Assembly: GCA_035236585.1 (NCBI GenBank)
Contig: CP141138.1
Location: 31,445,437 to 31,509,436 of the forward strand
Direction: 5' to 3'
DNA length: 64,000 bases
Source of the DNA: Warburgia ugandensis
Taxonomy: Eukaryota > Streptophyta > Magnoliopsida > Canellales > Canellaceae
Shown: positions 10,080 through 22,000 of the stretch, piece by piece
How positions within the stretch are numbered: position 1 is the stretch's first letter
How the letters are laid out: each line of letters starts with the position of its first letter
Made by a program: the position numbers and the translations under genes
Notes under the pieces: generated by a model
What the model was told of the DNA's origin: nothing
Database searches by the model: none
Seen by the model: the letters and a program-made list of their open reading frames with translations, nothing else

Positions 10080-13000
10080 GTATTGTTCAGACTGATCTGA
10101 TAACTTTGGTGCGTGATTATTTTATTCTGTATGGATGATTACAGCTGAGTAATTACTAATCATGTCTAGCCACTCCTTGTTATGATAGTCCTGGTTTTCA
10201 TTGTCTTTCTTTCTGGATGCCATTTTAATCATGTTAACCAAAATCGGAGATCCCAATATGGAATGAGATGCCTCCCAAAGAATGAAGTGCATCTTTGAAA
10301 CATGTCGGAAACTGTGATGAACAAGTGACAATTGATTCCTAAATGCTTGGCAACTTAATTGGAAATGTGTGGTAAGCTAATTGTATACGTGTACAGAAAA
10401 CTAATGGTATATGTGTATGGCAAGCTAGGTTATATGTTTATGGCAAGCTAATGGTATACATGTATGCATCTATATCAGACAACAATCTTGTACAATATAT
10501 ACATGCATAGGCATAGTTTATGCAAGTATCTATCTGTTTAGTTACAAGAGTGCCATTTTAATATTAAACGATTTGACTTCACAAATGGTTTCTTATGTTA
10601 AATGAGTTGTACATGGTGCATGTTTGAAACGATAACAATTACAATAGGGAACCCCTGACATGGTTTTGGAGCTTGAACCAATGGTTTTGCTTATTTTGAT
10701 GCTTTGGTGAAAGTTTAAACATTACAAACCAGGCTGACAATGATGGATCAAAGTGTATATTGTTCTCTTTGTTTCTCTACTAGAGATTAGCATCAAAACA
10801 GAGAGCACATCGTGTGGCTACCCAAAGGCTAAGAAAACAAAGATAAGAAAAATAAAAAGAGGGAAGAGGATTTACCACTCTGGCTTTTAGTTCCAAACTA
10901 CAATTTGTAAAAAAACACCTAACTTAACTGACATATCAGCCTTGGAGTTCCCTCCAAGATAAAGAAATGACAACTCATCAAGATGATTGAACTTACCAAA
11001 ATATCTTCTGAGTTTAAGGAGGACAACATTGTTCTTTTTAAATCTTACTATATTGAAGGAGTCAACTTTTTGTTCAAGAAGTGAGAAAACTCAAACTTGC
11101 AGAGAAAAATAGTTAAAAAAAAAAAGAAAAAATTGTGAGCTTTTGAAAAAGGATTTGCAATTCAAACCAGAATACTCCTCTCTAGATCTCTCTATCCTTT
11201 TTGTCCAAAATAAATGAAAAGGAAGAACTAGTATATTAGAAATCAAAACAAATAACCAAACTTAATTAATCTTCAAAAATCTAGTGATTACAAGAGCAAA
11301 GCCTATTCCTTGTAGAGACATACAGATTACTTGAGTTCTAGGTAACTTAATAAGAAAGCAACAGCAACTCTTTTAATGTAAATAGTAAGCTTATAATAGA
11401 GGTAGCAATACTTTGTAAGTACTAATTCCAACAAAAATAGAAAACCTACTAATAGAAATTACTAAGACGCCAAAACAGTAACAACTCCAAAAAAAAAAAA
11501 AAAAAAGACTCAAACAGTTCTACTAGTTACTATTCACATACGTGAACAATAATTTCAATAGCTTCTTCTTCATTTTGTAGTTTTTGAGGGGCTTTAGAAA
11601 TGGTAATGGTGTTCCTGCATCATACTCTCTACCCTAGAAAGAATTTGTCCAGGAACTCAATGCTCCTCTATCATACTTTCTGTCCTCTAAAGAACTCATA
11701 CTCAATTTTGAGGGTTGGATTGCAAGGTCATCTCTTTCAACCTTCATTGTCAACTTCATTTCTTCCGGCCAAAATTGCACGTTCCTTTTCTTGTTTTTGG
11801 AGTTTTAACCACTAGATCATATGCTTATCGTGGGGCTGGTTTTGGTTGGATCTTAATCCTAATACATGGTGTCAGTTTGAATACGTCTGTATTGCGCATG
11901 GTCTTGCTTTGAACAGTTCGTTCCTGCAAAGATTACTGTCACCAACACTTTCTTATTCTCCTTTTTTTCCTTAGTTTTTCTTGGATGTTGGATTGAGGCT
12001 GTAAATATTGCTGGAACAGATTGTAGCAATAGTTTCCTTTATTTGAGTTGTAAGAAGTAATCAGCTTGTCTTGCAACTGAATGATCAGTTGTTTGCAAAT
12101 CCTCTAAATAGTGCTGGAAGACTACCTTTTCTTTTTTGTTCATATTACTAGGTCCCATGGATCTGGCTTTGGTACCAAACTTGACCCAGCAAGAAATAAG
12201 AAAACTCAAACTTGTAGAGAAAATAATTAAAATATGATTTCCAGGGAGAAATTTTATGTCTTTTAGAAGGGGTCTGCACTTCAATTCAGATGGCTACTCT
12301 CTAGATCTTTTAATTTCTGATTTTTGTCCACAATTAGGGAAAAGGAAGAACTAGTATAGAAGAAATCAAAACAAATAACTAAACTTCATCAATAATAAAA
12401 AATCAAGTGATTATGGTTGAGAAACCTATTCCTTTTAACTTAAGGATTACTTGAGTTGTACATAACCTAAGAAGAACATAGCAAAAACTCTCTTAAGATA
12501 AATACGAAACTTCTGATATAGATATAACACTGTCTAAATACTAATTACCGCAAAAATAGAAAACCTACAAATAGAAATTACTGAGCTGCTAAAATAGTAG
12601 TAAATCCAAAGTAATCCAAAAATCCCAAGAACATTCCTGCTGGTTACTATTCACGTGAATTGTGTTACTGCTCATGTTTTTACTATTTCACATGGATAGT
12701 GACACTTGAAGTACAATTTCAATGTCTTCTTCTTCTTTCTTTTGTAGTTTTTGAGAGTATTTAGAAATGATGATGATGCTCCAACATTATGCTCTCAACC
12801 TTTGAGAAGATATGTCCTCGAGTTCAATGCTCCTACATCATATTATCTACCATAGAAAGAACTCGTCCTCGAGTTCAAGGGTTAGATTGTAGGGTTGTCT
12901 CTTTCAGCCTTCAACCTCAACTTCATGCCTTATGGCGAATTTCTTGTTAGTTTACTTTCGTTGGAGCCTTTTCTTGTTTTTGGAGGTTTAAGCACCAGGT

Positions 13001-16000
13001 CTTAAGCTGATTTGGAAGGTTTTAGTGGAGCTGGTTTCAGTTGGCTCTTAACCCAATGATATGTAGTTGGTTGAACACTTCAATATTGATCCTGGCCTTG
13101 CTTTGAACGGTCCTTCCCTGCGAAAGGTTGTTGTCACCAGCACTTTCCTTTTCTCCTTTGTTTCCAGGCTTTATTTTTATTTTTTTTAATGACATTAAGT
13201 TGAAGCAGTTGATATTGCTGGAAAATTATAGCAATGGTTTCCCTCATCCGAGTTGTAAGATCACCACTCAGCTTGTGTTGCAGTTTCTCAGATCACACAC
13301 AGAATCTCCATTGATTGAAGCATATTTTGGAAAACTTCCGTATTTCATTGAAATCCTTATGTGATAGAAGATCTGCATGCACAAAAACTCCAAAAATACC
13401 ATATTTTGTGGAATTTCAATCTCTAGCTGCACTTGCCTTGATGCTGCCCCATTCTTGAATCCTTTCTGGGCCAAAGGAACAGTTGAAGCTCCTAAGGGTG
13501 ATCAGGAAAAGCTATATAGGATCTTCTTCCGGTTAGTATTTTATTTAGTGCTATAGTTCCGTTTCTTTATAATTTTATCTATGTAGCTTTTCATCTTGTT
13601 TCTTTATCTTTAGAGTTTCTTGACTTGCTTCGGATTTTGAATCTGAGGAACACACATACAGCAGATTCTCCTTTTTATCATCTTCTCATTAGTCCTATGT
13701 GTTTAAGAGAGGGATTTCTCCGGTCTGATACCTGGCTTAACTTTTAAGGAGGATAGTCTGAGGGTTCCTTTGACCTAATCAATTGCAGGCAAAGGATCAA
13801 TCTGCAGATTACATTTCATAAGTAAGATCAAGAGAAACAGCATGAAATAAGAGGGTAATAACTCTCTAAACATTCTGGGTGCACAAACAAACAGCTATGC
13901 TGCAACCATGGCAGAATGGCATCTCTCACAGAATTTGGAATTTTCTCTGTCATTGTATATGATCTCTGTGGTTTCAGAGAGGTTTTGACAATAAAATGGA
14001 AAATTAGGAAAGTTTGCAAAATAGGGCAGTTGACCTTTTACAATAAACATTGCTTTTTTTTGTGAGATAATATGCAATCATGATAGCGTCCCCCATGTAA
14101 AGTTTGGGTACTTGCATGTTATTTGTAAGGGTGAAAGCACATCAGGGAAACATTTGTTTTCACCCTCAATTATACCATTCTGTTATCATGATTGAGCACA
14201 TGAAGTGTGTTCTAGTGATCCCATAGCTTCCACAACAAGCTTATAATTTCTTTTTTGGGTGGCTAGTACATTGTCAGATCCCAGACCTTTGATGAGTCTG
14301 CCATATTAGACATAGTTTTTGTGGAACAACCTGATACGGGCAAGAAGTTCCTATCCATCTTTTATTAACAATAGCCATGCTACTGGTGATCTTCCACAAA
14401 TATCATTAAACAAAAACTACCACTACAAACTTGTGACTTAAGAGGACTCAGGCTACAATTATTGAGACGATAATGGAAAGAAAACTTGTGATGGTTACTC
14501 AATTCGTCAAGTCTCAAGCTTTGGACTAAATCTAGCCTCTTGTGACAGAATGAACACCTTGAAGTTGGGAGGAGAAGGATGCTTATAGAACAATACGACT
14601 AGGATGCAGAGACGCTTAAATCTAGAGTATTACCAGTACGGACATACGGTTCTATTCACCCTTGTTTGTATCATCCTCTTCATCTTGAGGTCCTGACAAA
14701 CACAGGTGGAAGGAAGGTTATAGAACAGTTGGAAGGTTGGAATTAGCAGGAATCTTAGGAACATAATAGAACAGACGAGAAGAGAAGAAACTTGTAGGTT
14801 TATGGATCCTCTATCCCAAAAATTGTATGCTGACCCATCTGGAAAGACATACTGTACAAGATGTGCTCAGGGGAATATATTACCTGAATGGGCAAAGATA
14901 TCTGAAAGAATAGATAGAACTTAAGCTGCGAGAGTTTTTTTTTCACGACAAAGCTTAATGAAATCCGCATGGCTGCACATGTTGGGAGCTAAACATAGTG
15001 CATCAGATTGTATTGTTGGTCTTCAATCTAATCATATTAATGTGTTTGAGCACAGCAGGCTTTGAGGCTTATCCCAGCTTCTCCTGTGTGATTTGTTTTT
15101 CCAACAAAACATGCACTTATGAGATCAATTTACATGGCAATTATTCCATACGGTGTCTAAGACTCCTTTCCTACCATGTATTTGGGCCTTCCAGGGATGG
15201 GTTGTTAATGTTCTGGATCCAATTATTCTAGTAGAGCTGTTAACTAGAGTTTCAACTCTTGGAAAGGGGAATATCTTTCACTTTCAAGAGAATTCTCTAA
15301 TTAAGACTCCTCTAGATGATATCCCTTTGTATTACCAGTCTATATTTTGGATTTTATCTCCAGTTGCAATCAATAATAGAAAAGTTATAAAGGAATGACC
15401 TTTCGGGATGATGGCCTTCCTTATTTGCAAAGAAAGGTTGATTTGATTAACTAACATCATGTGTCTTCCACAATGAAAGAAAAGAGAAAGCATAGGTGCC
15501 TTGTCTTGCTTTGGAGTTTGGAAACATAAATTATGTTGTGATAAAATAGATTAGGGTTCAGTTCAGATTTCTTGCAAATCATATGAATCTGTCTCATCTA
15601 GACGTTCTTCGGTCTAAAACTTATATTCGTAACTATCAATAGAAGGCCAAGAACATTGGCAGTCAAGAATGAGTAATGCAAGGGGTAGAACTTTTTCTTT
15701 TTCCTTTTAGAAATTTGATAAAATGTTTAATGACTTTTGGCATTTGGAGTTAGGAATTTCCGAGAGGCTTCAAAAATTGAAAGTGCAATGGACTAACATC
15801 TTCTTTTTCCTTGATAATGCTCATGTCTATAAGAAATATCTCCACATTTCAGAGTGTTTCTTCTTGTGAATTACTTTGAAAGTATTTGGTGCTTTGTTAT
15901 TTGCTAGCTGCAAAACAAGTTTCACATTTATCATGGAAGTAGCTACATGTGGTTTGGCATTTGATATTTTGGCCCTTAGTGAAATCCATTTCTTTGTATT

Positions 16001-19000
16001 GAGGAGATCAAGTCCATCCAAACTAGCAATAAATTGAAAAATATGAGAATTTGCCAAGTGGGTGGCTTGTAAATTTTGGGTTCGTCTTAGTAATAACTCT
16101 GCATGTTTTCTTAAATACTCCTGCATTATTGCATATAATTGTTCTTTTTTGGCAAATATAACATTGCCAATAACCTCTCTAGTTAGTGCTGTTGCATGTA
16201 TCCAGAATTTGTGGTATAGATAAATGGAATATGAACAAGCCTTCTTTTCTTGTAATTTGGAGGACAGCAATTGCAATACTCTCTCTCTTTATTAGTATTA
16301 TTATTGAAGAAAGCTTTCTCTTGTTATTTTGTCTTACGGATTTGACCAAATTAGTAATAATTAAAGTGATTGAATGAATCATGAACTTGGAGTCCTCTAA
16401 AGGATAATCATTTGATTATCCAATCCATGTTTAGTGTGCATTCACAATGATCATGTGGAATTTCTTGGTGGATTGATGATTTTATCCAGCCCAGGATCTT
16501 GTATAGTAAACTTCTACAGCAGGAGAAAAGTTACAAGAATTGATGAAGACAGTAATGGTGGTTTAGCTAACTCCAGAAACCAATCATTTTGTCAATGCAA
16601 GTATAAATAACAATTCCCAAATTGATGTGAATATTAGATCAAGTTCTTGAATCATTTTGAAGAGTCCAATAGCTATATTGAATGTGATTTAAACCTAGTA
16701 AAAGATTTGCTGAAAAGTGGAAATTGGTCCTGCTTGGTGATTTTCTGGACTTTTGAGAGAAATGAAGTTTATCAAGAAATTACAAGGAATCCTGCTATCT
16801 CGTATTCATGGGCATGGAGTGTGTTACTAACTGTTTACATCATCACAGTGTCTTTGTAATGATTTGATTATTGGCATCATGTGCCTTGTTTACCTTTTAC
16901 TGGTTCTTTTGTTTTGTTTTCAATCTTGTTATATGGTCTTCTTGGGTCAGTTTTGTGTCATATAAACAGGTAAATTTGATATACAATAGCTTTTAGGACT
17001 GTTATTTATTTTACCCTTTGGCCGAATATCATTTATGGAAAAGGAGAAAAGATCCAGCTATAAAAAGTTATTTTAGGATTTGAAGTGATATTTTTGAAAT
17101 TTCACCAAATATCCTAGTACAGGGAACTACATGATTAGAGATGGTCAAAGAATATGAGGGCTTCTACATGTGAAATATTTAGATGTTTTTGTTCTCAAGG
17201 GAAGAACCTCTCTCTCAAATGACCAGATGTACTTGTTGATTTTTAGCTTGTAAAAGAGATGGACAAATTTAGTGGACCATGACCTCACCTTTAGGAGAGT
17301 TCCAATTTATGTTTTATCTGTTGTTCTTTTTTAAATCTTGTTAATTGTAAATTGTAAGTTACCTCCTAATGGATGCATAAAGAATTTATTTGCCCTCTTT
17401 TTTTCTTTGCTTAAAGATGTAATATTTGCAGATTTTAGAATATAGGCTCCAGTAAATTGGTAAAACCGTTTTAAAGATTGAAAGTTGTTTCAGTCGTTTA
17501 CTCATGCATAAATGTGACCAGTTCATTTGATAGTAATGACAAAGTGTATGGCAGATTCTACGTGTCCTAAGCTTTCAAGCTAATCAAGGAACCACATAAA
17601 GAAGGAGACACTAAGGACTTGGGTAGGACATTCCAAGTTCTCTCTCATAAACCTCACCAAGCAAAATGGCAACATTTTGATCAATTGTCAAATAAAGAAG
17701 CAGACACTATGAAGGTGTATTATGTTTTTTACTTGTCAGGGACTAGGGTACTCACATTAGGATGAGAGCCTCTGCCATAGAGTCAATAGCGTTACACCAA
17801 ATATACATCAAGAAATTAGAAAATACTTCTGAATTAAGCATCAACTTGTTAAGGTTGCTTCAATATGCCTGGAAGTGAAAGGATGCAGACAGATATTTAA
17901 AGTTTTAGGTCCATTATTTTCATGTTTGACAGATCTAAGATCACCCATCAAATATCAGATACGTGAACATGTACTCTTGTCTATCTACTCCATATTGCCA
18001 ACCTTCCATTCTTCATTTCTCATTGCACGTTTACATTTAAATCATCTACATTCTACTAATGGAATTGCATTCATCCTTGTTGTACTGTTACTTTTATTCT
18101 CTTCAAATTTGAAAGAAATGCCATTTTTGCTCAGTGTGCTGGAACCTCCAGACTAAATTTTGTAAGGGATTTCTTTGCCTTTGCTTGTTTATGGCTTAAA
18201 GCTCACAGGTGGTGGTATTTCTCAGTGGATTTGATACTTATGTTTCCATTGTTAATATTATCTGTGGCTGTATAGTGGAGTGAATCAGACAGTTTAGGAA
18301 TTGCTGCTTTTTAATTCATTGCTTCTAAATATTCTTTTTTCTGAATATCACTCTTTGCATTCACAGTATAACCTCTGTGCCTTCATGTATTGGGAATTGT
18401 TCCTCTCTTATTGAGGTAGCATTCCATCCTTATCTTGAAAATTTATACTTGAGACTCTTTTTAATTACGAAAAGGTGGGTATTATTACTATGGAGTAGAT
18501 AGATTGTTTACATTCTGCACTGTTCTTATGTATAGATTGACTTTTCATCAAATCTTTTGGTGGAGTTGCCAGATACATTTGGAAGTTTAAGAAATCTGAA
18601 GGTAATATTCTTGTCATAACTCTATTATTGTTTACGCAATGGATCTATAGAAATAAATGAACTCTTTTACTGCATAGCAAGTTTTCCGAAAACTCTTATA
18701 TGTTCACACAGTTTTGTGTTGGGGTCTATGAGCTGTGTATATGGATATGAGGTCACAAACATGAAATCGATATAGTATCTGACATGTTAAACCCTCAAAA
18801 ATCAGATACGAGGCACGTCAATTAATTAATTAATTGTTATCATAATTAAAAAAAAGTTGTAAAAAGTCTTTAAAAATCAATAAAGCATTCAAAGCAAAGA
18901 ACTCCCATACATAAATATGTATGGTAAGATTCATCAGTTACAAATCACTCAAAAACTCTCCCGAAGAACAAGACATTAGTATAAAAAAAGTGATCTCAAC

Positions 19001-22000
19001 ATCATCATTTAAAATCATTACAAAAATCCTTCACAAAAAGTTGCTCACTGGCCTCAAAAAGTACTATCAACATCCGACATCTATAGAAGTTACTCATATG
19101 CATCAGTGTCTCCCCCTACAAATGACTCTTTGGTTTCAATCATGGGCTCCACAACAACATCATCTAGAGATAGATTTTCTAACTACAAATCTAGAGTTGC
19201 TATCTAGTTTACTTTCTCGCACAATATCCCAATCTCTTGTAGGCCCTGTTGAACTAATCCCTTTTTGAGTATCAAATTTGATGATAACAAAACCATTAAA
19301 ATTGATCTAATGAGTTTTTTCGAGTGAGCATATGCTTATTGATCACCGCAAGTCAAACCTTGAAATAGTCCAAGTGATTTTAGTTTCAAGACTTGAAGTT
19401 GCAATAAATACAGAGCACAGGTTTGACCCTTGACCTGTAAGGGTAGACCCTATGATGAGCAAAAGCTGTAAAGATCATGGATGCATTAGGGTTGACTCCC
19501 CGTAATGTCGACCCTAGAGCAAACAAAAGCTATATAAATTTTTTCTTCGCAACAAGGTTGACCCAAAGGATGCTAAGGTCAACCCTGCATGAGATGGATA
19601 GACATAAGAGTTGTTGGAAGCTGCAGGGTCAAACCCTAGACCAGTAAGGCTGACCCTCGAGTGAACAGAAAGTTTGAACGAAATCTGGAAGAAGCTAAGG
19701 TTGACCTTTCCTTTCTAGTGTTGGTTTCTGACTTGCAAGGAGCAACCCTCTTGACAGCAGGGCCGGCCCTATGACACAGAAAAGCAATTTGAAGAAGATT
19801 CTGATTGTGATTCTAAAGGGAAATTTGATCTTCAATAACTAGTTTTGATCCAAAATGCCTAGTTTTTTATTTGCTACAGATTTATGATGGCTAGACAATA
19901 GAATTGAAAATTCGAGTTATGAGACTCGAGAAAGTGCTAAAACATTCAAATTTACCAATTTACTGTCACGAGCTCAAATTCTCTCATTCTTGTGCTAATC
20001 TTTGATTCTTTCTATCATGGTCAAGTGTAAACTCCTAGAGTGGTCTTGTTGTATTCTCATCTTCCCACCATCTTGTTTGAGAGTGAGCCTCTCTTTGGAG
20101 CTAAACTCTTTGTTGTAAAAGCAGAACCTCTGTGAGTGCTCTGTTCATTGAAGTGGCCAGTACTGTATCAACTAGGTGTACAAATCTCAAGGAGAGATAG
20201 TGGAACTCAAAGTATGGATTGCTTTGAGGGAGGAATTAGTGCTAAGGATGGACCAAACATCTATAAAATTAAGTTTGCAATCTTCACTCTTCCACTTTTC
20301 ATTATTACATCCATTTATTTAAATTAAATATCTGATTTTTTGAAGTGTGAGCAGCATTTGCAAAAGAGTTTTTGAACTATGTTTTTATTCAAGATTGCTC
20401 AATTCACAATCCCTCTTTGGACCATGGGCCCATCTTGGAAGGTAGCTTCTTTTCTTGATAGGAGCCTTGGGTTAATATGAATGTAAGAAAGATCTTTAAC
20501 TTGTCTGGTGTCAACTTATTCCTGTTTACATTTACATTATGAGAGAATGCACTCTAACTTCTCTCACAATAAGAGGACAATGAAGATTGATTAAGTAACC
20601 TATATTAATTAACATTTTAAGACTAAGTTCACCTCCACACCCAATTACGTCTAAATCAATTGACTTAAAATAAAATTTACCACTTTGATGAAATGTTGAC
20701 ATCCATCAACTAGGTTTGCGAGTAGGTTTGCATTTGAATCATGATTAGCACAATGTTCTTGCATCATCTGCATTTCTATTGTGCATAACTTCTCATTCTC
20801 TAAAATATCCAAGAGACCTTGCAAATTGACCACATTCTTCTTTAACCTGTGTTATCTTTAGAAATGAAAATAATCTCTCAAAGCACTTATTTTGGACTTT
20901 AAAACTTCTTTGTCATAGTTAGGAGATCGATGCTCCCAAATGTCTTCTACCTCTATATGAAAACCACTCTTATCCATAGGTGGATTCTTTTCTTCGTAGG
21001 AAAATATTATATTTCTTACTTTTTCAATCATTTGGATATTTGAAAAGCATCAAATAACTAATCTGATCCCACCACTTATTATCATAACATGATCTTCAAG
21101 ACTTGAGCTTTTACTTCATCTTCAACTCTTTAAGGAATATTTAACTATTATCCATTACCATCTTTACAAGGTATTCCCTAAGTCGCTTAAGTCACGTACC
21201 ATAATGATACTCAAAGCAAAATTCCTTTCATGATGAGAATGAATGACAACTCCTTAAAATCCTCACATCTTTCAGTGTAAATTTTATGATGGTGTGTTCA
21301 AGGTGAAGTGCCATCTACTTTAAAAAAAATGGAGTCAAATTGTTTGGTAGTGTAGATGTTGAAAATAATTGAATGGAGAAAAATAAAACAGATAAAGGGC
21401 AGCCCCGGTGCACGAAGCTCCCACCTATGCGGGGTCTGGGAAGGGCAGACCACAAGGGCCTATAGTACGTAGCCTTACCTTGCATTTTTGCAAGAGGCTG
21501 TTTCCACGCCTTAAACCCGGGAACTCAAGGAAAAATTGCTCATAGCTGGAATGTCCTCTATCCCATGGCTTAGTGTCAAAATGGGATAAAAAAAGAGAAA
21601 TGGGTGGACCAGTTCTTCCATCCAATTTTTATGTAGATGAAAAGGTATGCTTGTGAGAGTGGTTTACTTGGATTTGCAGTGTCTATCTATGACAAGATTG
21701 GACTACTTTGATGGCTAGAGAAGAACAACATTGAGAACATACTTTGCGCAATCAAGGCTAGTTGACCTTGTGTTGAAGGATTGATCGTGTGTGTGACAGA
21801 TGGATATACAACAATAATAGGCCTTTGATGAATTTCTTAGCTCTTTCTACTGGTCTTGTATTTTTTATGGCAATTGATACATCTGGAGAGTACAAGGACT
21901 TACCTATATCACTGGTGTCTTTGAAGATTGTATTCATGAAGTCGGTCCATGAAATGTGGTGCAGATTATCAATAAGAACACAAATGTATGCGAGGTTGCA

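Larger units (their letters stand above)
18795..21310 (-). pseudogene. hAT (DUF659-type) remnant, left arm of an inverted pair
   Basis: On the minus strand this is a 5'-truncated, heavily decayed copy of the same hAT transposase region found on the + strand at 22140-23795. Matched blocks include the outer end (cagatacgagg here, cagatatgagg there), caaagcaaagaactc, gcctcaaaaagt, gtcaattaattaat, ttgattaagtaacct, cttatccatagtggattc-like and gatcttcaagactt. It is interrupted at 19247-20426 by a solo LTR. No long frame survives; only similarity to its partner identifies it. Confidence 0.78.

Noticed and set aside
13400-13540. Possible extra exon reading DAAPFLNPFWAKGTVEAPKGDQ before a gt
   Set aside because: It does not fit the LRR repeat spacing, because the exons at 10079 and 18367 already join in phase within one repeat. 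No homologue is recognised.
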